This document shows positions 32,397 through 39,538 of a stretch of DNA of 42,055 bases, in pieces (positions within the stretch are counted from its first letter, which is position 1; each line of letters begins with the position of its first letter). This stretch comes from an uncultured bacterium (GTDB lineage: Bacteria; Zixibacteria; MSB-5A5; CAIYYT01). The stretch spans positions 1-42,055 of the forward strand of contig CAIYYT010000080.1 in the NCBI GenBank assembly GCA_903930455.1. The letters are read 5' to 3'. Under the pieces are notes generated by a model. It did not search any database and was not told where the DNA came from. It saw only the letters and a list, made by a program, of their open reading frames with translations. Made by a program: the position numbers and the translations under genes.

Positions 32397-35054
32397 ATGA
32401 AAAGGGTGCTCTTGCTTTTAGTCAGCATCGTTCTGTGTTTGCTCGTTGCAAATCCTGGGCAGGCCACGGCTGAAGAACTCCATTTGTTGTGGGCTTGCGG
32501 GGACGCCAACGGCGATATGACCTTAAATTTTTCTGACGCGTATTACTTATTGTTCTATATCTTCTCTGGCGGCCCAGATCCTATTCCGCTGGAAGCAGGA
32601 AACGCCGACGCTGGATGCAGAATAAATCTTTCCGATGTGGTGTATCTCTGCAATTATTTCTTCAGCGGAGGATGGCCGCCGTACGACTGCCCGCTACCCT
32701 CAGCATGCACCTATGGGACTCTTGCAGGAAACAGTATCAACATGGGCTGCAAACCGTATACAGGCAATAATGATTCCATTGCCATCCCAATCTATATGAG
32801 CAACAATGTAAGCATCAAAGGGGTATCGGTGGGATTTCACTATCCGTCAAACAGCATTGAAATCACCAGTATTGACTTCAGTGGTTCGATCATGCCCGGC
32901 AGCTGGGATAAGCGGGCGCTCTTTAAGCCGGCGCAGAACCAGGTGCTCTTGGGCGGACTGGACTTCTTCGGCTCAACTATAGGTCCACAGACAGGCGGCC
33001 TCTTGTGCAAACTCAACGTCCGTATTCTCTCCGGCGGTCCGGACCAGTTTATCGACCTCGACACAAGTTTTGTCGGCCCGGGTGGCGATTTCATGTTTGC
33101 TTACCCCCCCAGCAACATCTGTCCGGAATACGTCAAGTGCAGCCCAGCAGATTTTAGCGTAGCTCAGACTGCAGATACAGCCGATGTCTTTTACATCAAG
33201 CAGGCGGACATTGACGGTGACAACTATACTGATGTAGTCTACACCGGCAACACGGCAGACAGCCTCTACATTGCCTATGGCAGAGCCGATGGGACGTTGG
33301 AGACTCCGCGTAACTATCTGAAAGTGACCAAGGCTGCGCTGGCGGTTGATTTCGTCAACGGTGACTCTCTGTTGGACATCGTCGCCCATACCGCGGGGAA
33401 GGTCTATGTCCTGCTCAATACGGGCAACCGCAATTTCAGCATCGATTCGCAGGGTGTCAGTCTGTCGAGCCGGGGATCGGACGCTGGTCGTAGCAGCGTT
33501 TTTCCATCGATCGCAACCGGATACTTCGACAGCGATGCGCATCTGGATGCGGTGGTCGGCGACAGCACGATTCTTTTTGGCAACGGCAGTGGGGAATTCC
33601 CCACTTCGACGACACTGCCGTTTTTGTTTGATGCTGTCGATGTTAGCGACTTTGACCGCAATGGGACTGATGATATTGTAGTTACGTCAGGTGATTCCGC
33701 CTTTATCTATCTGAACGACGGTAGTGGCAATATGACTCGGTCGGCGGCATTGCGCATCGGCTATCTCACTCACGATTTCACTAGTGTGGTCGCCGGTATG
33801 GACTTGAACGGTGATGGCAAGACCGACTTTGTAACAGTGACCGGCAACACGGTCGGGACAAATGACACCAGCGTCGTGACAATTGCACTAGGGGATGGCA
33901 GTGGTGGAGTCACCAGCAATGACACCCTTCGTATTGTCGGCACGGCGCTCAACCTGGCATTAGCGGATGTTGACAAGGATCATGACCTCGATATTAGTTT
34001 AGTGAATGTTACAACTCGTGCTTTATTGATTACGACCAATGATGGCGCCGGCAACTTTGCTACGCCCAAGAGCATCTCGTTGGGCAGTGGCACGAATCCC
34101 CTCTATGCACTGATCAACGTCGATGTTGACCGCAACGGCGCACCCGATTTCGTGATCGGTGGAGAAGCCGGTAACCCCATACTGTTAGCCGTCAATCAGA
34201 TTCCGAATGACCCCATTCTTTCTGACGAGATGGTGACTACCGCGTACAATTATGTAACGCTTCGAGTGGAGAACCCTTTGGGACTGGTGATCTCACGACC
34301 ACTGCGCACGGTTGCCGGATCAGCGTACTGGCGTATGGATGCCGACGATAACAACGTGTTGGATGAAAGCGCCTACGACTACAACCTGCAATATGGGGAG
34401 TATCGCGTGGTGATTACACCTCGGATGAATCTTCCCACCGGTCCCCTCTTCAGCATCGGTATCCGCATTGACGGCACGGCAGAATACTCGGCATTCCGGC
34501 AATATTCGGTTCCGCCACCGGGCGACAGTATCGTCTTTTACTATCGAGTGGAGCCGGTATCATCGATCTATCCGGCCAATGGACACCCAACAGCTAATCC
34601 ACAACCGACTTTCAACTGGAGTGGTCTGGTCACCAAAGGACTCGCTGCTGATAGCTATGAGTTCCAGTTGGATCGCTACTATGATTTCCATTCGCTGATC
34701 TTTAGTGTGACTGGTCTGACATCACCCCAGTACCATATCCCGCACTCGCTGGGAGCGGATTCGGTGTTTTACTGGCGGATCCGCCCTGTCAAGGGGGGAA
34801 TTCCCGGTGACTACTCACGGACGTTTGCGGCTTACCTTCTGGACTATCTCTGCGGCGACGCTAATGGTGATGCCGCTGTCGATATCTCTGATGTGGTCTA
34901 TCTGATCGCCTATATCTTCTCCGGAGGTTCAGCACCATCGCCATTGCTCGCTGGTGACGCGAATTGTGATAAAGCGGTTGATATCTCGGATGTGGTATAT
35001 TTGATTGCATATATCTTCTCCGGTGGGCACGCGCCGTGTACGGGGTGTAAGTAA
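32397..35054 (+). CDS. Secreted double-dockerin, cohesin-like, FG-GAP propeller protein
   Basis: An 885-residue exported protein. Residues 1-27 are a signal peptide (MKRVLLLLVSIVLCLLVANP then a QATA/EE-type cut). Residues about 34-110 form a first dockerin-like module (ACGDANGDMTLNFSDAYYLL; INLSDVVYLCNYFFSGG). A cohesin-like beta domain follows (about 115-255; VSIKGVSVGFHYP, GGLLCKLNVRI). Then about seven FG-GAP/VCBS repeats (DIDGDNYTDVVY; DLNGDGKTDFVTVTG; DVDRNGAPDFVIGG) form a probable calcium-binding propeller, then a fibronectin-like region. The C-terminus is a second, canonical dockerin pair (DISDVVYLIAYIFSGG twice). ATG 32397 follows CTGGAG. It is likely surface-located; the ligand is unknown. 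Confidence 0.88.
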   Translation: MKRVLLLLVSIVLCLLVANPGQATAEELHLLWACGDANGDMTLNFSDAYYLLFYIFSGGPDPIPLEAGNADAGCRINLSDVVYLCNYFFSGGWPPYDCPLPSACTYGTLAGNSINMGCKPYTGNNDSIAIPIYMSNNVSIKGVSVGFHYPSNSIEITSIDFSGSIMPGSWDKRALFKPAQNQVLLGGLDFFGSTIGPQTGGLLCKLNVRILSGGPDQFIDLDTSFVGPGGDFMFAYPPSNICPEYVKCSPADFSVAQTADTADVFYIKQADIDGDNYTDVVYTGNTADSLYIAYGRADGTLETPRNYLKVTKAALAVDFVNGDSLLDIVAHTAGKVYVLLNTGNRNFSIDSQGVSLSSRGSDAGRSSVFPSIATGYFDSDAHLDAVVGDSTILFGNGSGEFPTSTTLPFLFDAVDVSDFDRNGTDDIVVTSGDSAFIYLNDGSGNMTRSAALRIGYLTHDFTSVVAGMDLNGDGKTDFVTVTGNTVGTNDTSVVTIALGDGSGGVTSNDTLRIVGTALNLALADVDKDHDLDISLVNVTTRALLITTNDGAGNFATPKSISLGSGTNPLYALINVDVDRNGAPDFVIGGEAGNPILLAVNQIPNDPILSDEMVTTAYNYVTLRVENPLGLVISRPLRTVAGSAYWRMDADDNNVLDESAYDYNLQYGEYRVVITPRMNLPTGPLFSIGIRIDGTAEYSAFRQYSVPPPGDSIVFYYRVEPVSSIYPANGHPTANPQPTFNWSGLVTKGLAADSYEFQLDRYYDFHSLIFSVTGLTSPQYHIPHSLGADSVFYWRIRPVKGGIPGDYSRTFAAYLLDYLCGDANGDAAVDISDVVYLIAYIFSGGSAPSPLLAGDANCDKAVDISDVVYLIAYIFSGGHAPCTGCK

Positions 35055-35078
35055 ACAGGGACGCTAAGTGAACCTATG

Positions 35079-35105
35079 ACCGGGAGTCAAGAGACTCCCG
35101 GTTTT
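35079..35105 (+). terminator. Rho-independent terminator of the dockerin gene
   Basis: A perfect 10-bp stem (35079-35088 with 35093-35102; ACCGGGAGTC against GACTCCCGGT) around an AAGA loop is followed by a T-run (TTTT) and a further TTTTT. It lies 25 nt after the stop and gives a strong end to the transcript. Confidence 0.88.
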
Positions 35106-35232
35106 ACTACGCTTTTTGGAGTGGCGAGCTTCTCAAGGCCAAGATTGAACCGGAAAGTTCTGGTTACCGAATAGCCAACCCCGCTTTTCTTTTGCCTCCT
35201 TAGGATGCCAGCGTTTTCGGCTCGCCCGACAG

Positions 35233-35703
35233 TTACTTCAGAGGTTTGTGGCTGACAGTGCGTAAGTACTTGCCGTCCTTCCGGCTCATCATCCGCTCAT
35301 CCACAAACTCACGCCTTACGCGGCAATAGTCATCATGGAATCGTGCGATTATCTCGTTGACTTCCTTTTCGGGATAGACCTTGCCGAGCTCGAATTGACT
35401 GAGGATATACTCGATGATGTACCTTCTTTTCTTGCGTTGAACGGGAAGCACGTCGAATCTCCCATCTTTCATGAAGCGATTCACGATTTTCTGGCCCGGA
35501 TGCAGAGCATTTTGGTTTGAATGCTTCTCCAACCATTGCAGCAAGTCGGATTCCTTCACCCGCCAATCCTTGCCAATCTTGTACCCGGGCAGTTCAGCAT
35601 ATTTCAGCTTTCTGGCGATAACCTGAACATTCATTTTCAGCAGTTCGGCGATTTCATTGGTGCTGTAGAACTTCAGTTTCGATTGATCATCGATTTCCGA
35701 CAT
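35233..35703 (-). CDS. Excisionase-type HTH plus DUF2087 DNA-binding regulator
   Basis: A 156-residue protein. Residues about 13-60 form a MerR/excisionase-like winged helix (YSTNEIAELLKMNVQVIARKL, GYKIGKDWRVKESDLLQWLE). Residues about 75-150 match DUF2087 (MKDGRFDVLPVQRKKRRYII, GKVYPEKEVNEII, DYCRVRREFVDERMMSRKDG), a domain known from transcriptional regulators. The start ATG 35703 has GTGAGG at proper distance; ATG 35706 and GTG 35715 are alternatives. The promoter has a perfect inverted repeat over the -10 box, so autoregulation is likely. It is not an integrase partner here, as no recombinase is adjacent. Confidence 0.83.
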   Translation of the reverse strand: MSEIDDQSKLKFYSTNEIAELLKMNVQVIARKLKYAELPGYKIGKDWRVKESDLLQWLEKHSNQNALHPGQKIVNRFMKDGRFDVLPVQRKKRRYIIEYILSQFELGKVYPEKEVNEIIARFHDDYCRVRREFVDERMMSRKDGKYLRTVSHKPLK

Positions 35704-35727
35704 CATTAACCTCACAATATCACATTT

Positions 35728-35749
35728 TATACTACTGTGTGATAGTATA
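35728..35749. promoter_or_regulatory. Palindromic operator candidate
   Basis: TATACTA (35728-35734) and TAGTATA (35743-35749) are perfect inverted copies with an 8-nt spacer. One arm covers the -10 box, the other lies downstream near the transcription start. This is the place expected for an autorepressor site; the HTH protein encoded next is the obvious candidate. Function is inferred. Confidence 0.6.
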
Positions 35750-35771
35750 ACGGATAATAACGTATTGTCAA
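35744..35771 (-). promoter_or_regulatory. Promoter of the HTH/DUF2087 gene
   Basis: Read on the minus strand, TTGACA (35771-35766) and TATACT (35749-35744) are 16 nt apart, close to consensus. The transcript would start about 30-40 nt before the ATG at 35703. Confidence 0.8.
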
Positions 35772-35906
35772 GTACTTATTTCTGCATTTCGACAACCGAA
35801 TTGTGAGGTCTTGTCCTTCATCCTGATTCCCCTGTGTCGCAACCTCATGCAAGGACATCCGTAGAATTCACTTGTGGTGCGGACAATCCGGGACGAGGTT
35901 GACTTG

Positions 35907-36392
35907 GTGCAAACTATACAAGTGGTTAAAGAGACAGAGATTGAGACAGCGCGCGAGCTATTCACTGAATATGCCGCTTCTCTTGGATTAGACCTTTGCT
36001 TCCAGGACTTTGATAAAGAATTGCGGAGACTGCCGGGTGAGTATGCTGCTCCTGACGGATGCCTGCTGTTGGCGCACGATGGAGAGAAGGCGCTGGGTTG
36101 TGTGGCGTTCAGAAGGATCGATAAGCAGACTTGCGAGATGAAACGACTCTATGTGCGACCGGAAGCACGTGGACAAAGACTGGGCAGGAAGCTGGCTGAG
36201 GCAATTGTTGCCGAAGCACGTCGGATCGGCTATCATCGCATGCGGCTGGACACGCTGCCCGAAATGGGCAAGGCGATTACGCTTTACCGGACACTGGGAT
36301 TCAGAGAGACGGCAGCGTATCGCTACAATCCGATGCCTGGCGCAATTTTCATGGAATTGGAGCTTGTGGCAGAAAATGATTCTGCACGGTGA
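35907..36392 (+). CDS. GNAT family N-acetyltransferase
   Basis: This 161-residue GNAT protein transfers an acetyl group from acetyl-CoA to an unknown amine. Motif A is MKRLYVRPEARGQRLGRKLAE-like with R-x2-G-x-G-type pyrophosphate loop (ARGQRLG), preceded by ALGCVAFRRI and followed by motif B (LYRTLGFRET). GTG 35907 is chosen, 8 nt after GAGG; GTG 35874 would give 172 residues. It is followed by the PhzF gene 25 nt later, so both probably form an operon. Similar GNATs are often listed as 'putative acetyltransferase'; no specific substrate is implied. Confidence 0.85.
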   Translation: MQTIQVVKETEIETARELFTEYAASLGLDLCFQDFDKELRRLPGEYAAPDGCLLLAHDGEKALGCVAFRRIDKQTCEMKRLYVRPEARGQRLGRKLAEAIVAEARRIGYHRMRLDTLPEMGKAITLYRTLGFRETAAYRYNPMPGAIFMELELVAENDSAR

Positions 36393-36417
36393 CAGAAACT
36401 GACTCGAGGAGAAAATA

Positions 36418-37305
36418 ATGGCTAGGGCGACATTCTACATTCTCGACGTATTCGCCGAGAAGCGGTATGCAGGCAATCAACTGGCGGTATTTCGGCATGT
36501 CGAGGGAATAGATGATGCCGAGATGCAACAAATTGCTCGTGAAACCAACTTCTCAGAAACGACGTTCATCATGTCGGATCAGCCAGAGAATAGCGGCTTC
36601 CGTGTACGGATATTTACGCCCGGAGAGGAAGTACCCTTCGCCGGACATCCTACGCTAGGGACAGCCTTTGTGATTCAGCAGGAAATCATTCGGCAGTCGG
36701 TAGAGAAAGTTGTGCTCAATCTGAAAGTTGGACTGATACCGGTTTTGTTTAACTATGTCGACGGCAATCCGGACATCATGTGGATGCGGCAACAGCCCCC
36801 GACATTTGGAGAGATTTTCAGGGCTGCTGAAATAGTGAAAGCAATTGGTCTGTCTGTAGATGACGTTGATCAACGATTCCCGATCCAGGAAGTCTCGACC
36901 GGAATGGCAGCAGTGATTGTGCCGTTGAAGAACCTTGAGTCGCTTCAGAAGGCCAGAGTTGATCGGAAGCAGTTTCTTGAGGTAGTGGCCAACATCGATG
37001 CCAAGAACATTTTCATTTTCTGTCCAAAATCACACGGTGGAGGGAGCGATTTCAGCGTTCGCTGTTTTGCGGAATTCTATGGCATTACGGAGGATCCCGC
37101 GACGGGTAGCGCCAACGGCTGTTTCGCCGGCTACTTAGCGAAACACCGCTATCTCGGCAGTGAGAGAGTCAGCGTACGAGTCGAGCAGGGATACGAGATC
37201 GGGCGTCCTTCGCTGCTCTATCTCGAATCCTCGGCACAAGGCGAGAAGGTAGACGTATCTGTTGGCGGCAGGGCCGTGATGGTAGCACGAGGCGAGTGGC
37301 TGTAA
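36418..37305 (+). CDS. PhzF family isomerase/epimerase
   Basis: The 295-residue protein has the two-domain diaminopimelate-epimerase-like fold of the PhzF/YddE family. Marks are DVFAEKRYAGNQLAVF at the N-terminus, ARETNFSETTFIM (catalytic Glu), TPGEEVPFAGHPTLGTA and EDPATGSANGCFAGYL. The family isomerises or epimerises small carboxylic compounds; the phenazine enzyme is only one member and no other phenazine genes are near, so it should not be named as phenazine biosynthesis. ATG 36418 follows GAGGAGAAAATA. It converges with the histidine kinase gene 20 nt downstream, with no terminator between them. Confidence 0.92.
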   Translation: MARATFYILDVFAEKRYAGNQLAVFRHVEGIDDAEMQQIARETNFSETTFIMSDQPENSGFRVRIFTPGEEVPFAGHPTLGTAFVIQQEIIRQSVEKVVLNLKVGLIPVLFNYVDGNPDIMWMRQQPPTFGEIFRAAEIVKAIGLSVDDVDQRFPIQEVSTGMAAVIVPLKNLESLQKARVDRKQFLEVVANIDAKNIFIFCPKSHGGGSDFSVRCFAEFYGITEDPATGSANGCFAGYLAKHRYLGSERVSVRVEQGYEIGRPSLLYLESSAQGEKVDVSVGGRAVMVARGEWL

Positions 37306-37324
37306 CCGATCAATGGCCGTCCTT

Positions 37325-39538
37325 TCAGACCATGGCCTTCTCGGCGGTCGGCACAGTGGGAACCGGAGCGTCTCCGATTGTCAGGTAGAACGTAGCGCCC
37401 TTGTCAGGTTCCGATTCCGCCCAGATTCTCCCGCCATGACGTGCAATAATGCGATGTACGATTGCCAGGCCGACACCGGTACCCTCGTATTCATCCGGCC
37501 GATGCAGTCTCTGGAACACTCCAAACAGCTTGCCCGCAAATTGCATATCGAAGCCGACTCCGTTGTCCCTGACGAAATAGACATTCGTCGCCGGCGCTTC
37601 CCCAGCCCTGACGACCTGTGGCAGAAAGCCAATCTCAATTCTCGCGTCGGCGGTGAGACGTGAGTATTTCAGGGCATTGCCCAAAAGATTGAAGAAAACT
37701 TGCCTCAACAGCGACGGATCACCCTGACACTCGGGCAAAGAGCCGATCACCCAGTCCACCTGCCGCCCCTTGCGTTCGCTTTCCAGAGCACTCCAGATTT
37801 CCTCCACTAGCGCGGATAGATTAACCGGCTGTTTCTCAAGGGGCTGTCTGCTGAGTCGGGAAAAGCGTAGGAGGTCATCAATCAAGTGCCCCATGTGCGA
37901 GGCGCCGTTGCGCACTCGATTTAGGTGTCCCACAGCCTCTTCTGGTAGTTGCGCTGCATAGTCCTCTATCAGGATTCGCGAGAAACCGTCAAGCGCTCGC
38001 AGGGGCGCCCGTAGGTCGTGGGAAACGGAGTAGGAGAATGCCTCCAATTCCTTATTGGCCGCTTGCAGTTGTGCAGTACGATCAATAACTCGCTGCTCCA
38101 GCTCTTCATTGAGTTGGTGAATTTCCATTTCGGCCTTTATCCGACCGGTGACATCCTCAAGGGTCTCAATTGCGCCAATAATATTGCCTTCTGAGTCTTT
38201 GATTGACGCGGCCGTGAAGAATAGCCATTTCCCGCCCTCACCCAAGTGAGGGAAGAAGTCAGTGACTTCAAATGCTTCGGCCACAAGACGGGACTCGCGA
38301 CATTGGTCGCCATACCACTCAGGAAAGGAACCAGCGTTTCCATCGACCAAGAGGTCACACATGCAGGGTCGTTTTTCCTTGTAGAAGGCCGACCAGTGAT
38401 TGCTCGTACCCACCATCTCTTCCGCCTTGCGTCCGCTGATATCCTCAAGGGCTTTGTTCCAATAGACAACCCGATGGTCGCGGTCAATGACGAATTGTGG
38501 AATCGGAGAACCATAGACTGTGGCTTTCAACTTCTGTTCGCTCTCTCGAAGCCCTGCTTCTGCATGCTTGCGGTTGGTAACATCATGAACCGCACCGACA
38601 AGATGCGTACAGCGTCCTTTGTCGTCAACAACAGGGGCAATACTTACTTCACCAGTTAATCGTCCGGTTGGGTAATCAGAAATTTCTTCCCATCGGATAA
38701 TTGAATTCTCTTCAATTGCCCGTCGGTATTTTTCAAGCGCCATCGAAAGGGAGGGTTCGGGAATGACTTCGTTCACCAACTTGCCGACCACCATTTCCTC
38801 GCTCAGTCCTGTGACATTACGGAACGCCTGGTTGACCGAAACAAAGCGATAACTTCCATCGGCCTCAACCGCTAAATGAAAGACCGCATCCCCGACGGTA
38901 TCGTAGATAGAGGTAAGCCGGCGTTTGCTTTCCTGAAGCGCCTCCTGGACCCGCTTGCTCTCCGTGATATCGCTCATCACGGCGCGGCAGACCGGTGCGC
39001 CGTCAACGTCCTGCGTCGCGGTCGCCGCCAGACTTGCCCAAAATGCCGTCCCGTCTTTTTTGACCATCCTTAGTTCGCACGTTTGCGGTTCACCGATCCC
39101 AAAGAGCTGTTTGCGGTATAGGTAGTAAATATTCTGGTCTTCTGTAAGGATGAATCGGGATAAAACCTGGTTGACCAAAGCTCCTCTCGGCACGCCCAGC
39201 AACCCGGCGGCGGTGAGATTAGCTTCCAGAATCAGTCCCTGCTCGCTGATGGCGAAATAGCCCACCGGCGCCAAGTCATACAGGTCGAAATACCGAGCCC
39301 GCGAGGCTTCGAGTTCATCCTGCGTGCGGCGCAGCTCCTCGTTCTGCATCTCCAACTCGATCTGATGCACCCGCAGTTCGTGGAGCAGAAGACGGGCACC
39401 CTCGGACGACAGCGCCGTGAGATTTTCCGGCAACAGGGGAGCCTTTCCCAGAGCAATCTCTTGCGCCTGCTGGCGCAGAGCCTGCCCCGAACTTGTCGAA
39501 GGGTATGCGTCGCCGGGTCGATTACCCTTGTCTGTCAT
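37325..39538 (-). CDS. PAS-domain sensor histidine kinase
   Basis: The 737-residue soluble kinase has a coiled N-terminus, three PAS domains (about 80-195, 205-325 and 335-465), a HisKA domain with the phosphoacceptor H507 (SYSVSHDLRAPLRAL) and a HATPase domain with N621 (NLLGNALKYS), DNGVGFD (G1) and GTGVGLAIVHRI (G2). No membrane segment is seen, so the signal is cytosolic. No response regulator gene is in the window. ATG 39538 follows GGAGGCACAC and overlaps the upstream CheB-CheR gene by 17 nt, implying coupled translation and joint function. A REP-like DNA repeat is inserted in frame at residues 11-22. Confidence 0.93.
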   Translation of the reverse strand: MTDKGNRPGDAYPSTSSGQALRQQAQEIALGKAPLLPENLTALSSEGARLLLHELRVHQIELEMQNEELRRTQDELEASRARYFDLYDLAPVGYFAISEQGLILEANLTAAGLLGVPRGALVNQVLSRFILTEDQNIYYLYRKQLFGIGEPQTCELRMVKKDGTAFWASLAATATQDVDGAPVCRAVMSDITESKRVQEALQESKRRLTSIYDTVGDAVFHLAVEADGSYRFVSVNQAFRNVTGLSEEMVVGKLVNEVIPEPSLSMALEKYRRAIEENSIIRWEEISDYPTGRLTGEVSIAPVVDDKGRCTHLVGAVHDVTNRKHAEAGLRESEQKLKATVYGSPIPQFVIDRDHRVVYWNKALEDISGRKAEEMVGTSNHWSAFYKEKRPCMCDLLVDGNAGSFPEWYGDQCRESRLVAEAFEVTDFFPHLGEGGKWLFFTAASIKDSEGNIIGAIETLEDVTGRIKAEMEIHQLNEELEQRVIDRTAQLQAANKELEAFSYSVSHDLRAPLRALDGFSRILIEDYAAQLPEEAVGHLNRVRNGASHMGHLIDDLLRFSRLSRQPLEKQPVNLSALVEEIWSALESERKGRQVDWVIGSLPECQGDPSLLRQVFFNLLGNALKYSRLTADARIEIGFLPQVVRAGEAPATNVYFVRDNGVGFDMQFAGKLFGVFQRLHRPDEYEGTGVGLAIVHRIIARHGGRIWAESEPDKGATFYLTIGDAPVPTVPTAEKAMV
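39473..39508. repeat. Interspersed repeat fragment translated as PSTSSGQALR
   Basis: On the coding strand of the kinase the sequence CCCTTCGACAAGTTCGGGGC is a variant of the CCCTTCGACAAGCTCAGGGC-type interspersed repeat known from many bacteria. It is read in frame as YPSTSSGQALRQQ near the N-terminus, a peptide often seen in proteins that carry this repeat. It lies in a non-conserved linker. Confidence 0.7.

Noticed and set aside
36418-37305. Phenazine biosynthesis gene
   Set aside because: Only the broad PhzF fold is supported; no other phenazine genes are present.
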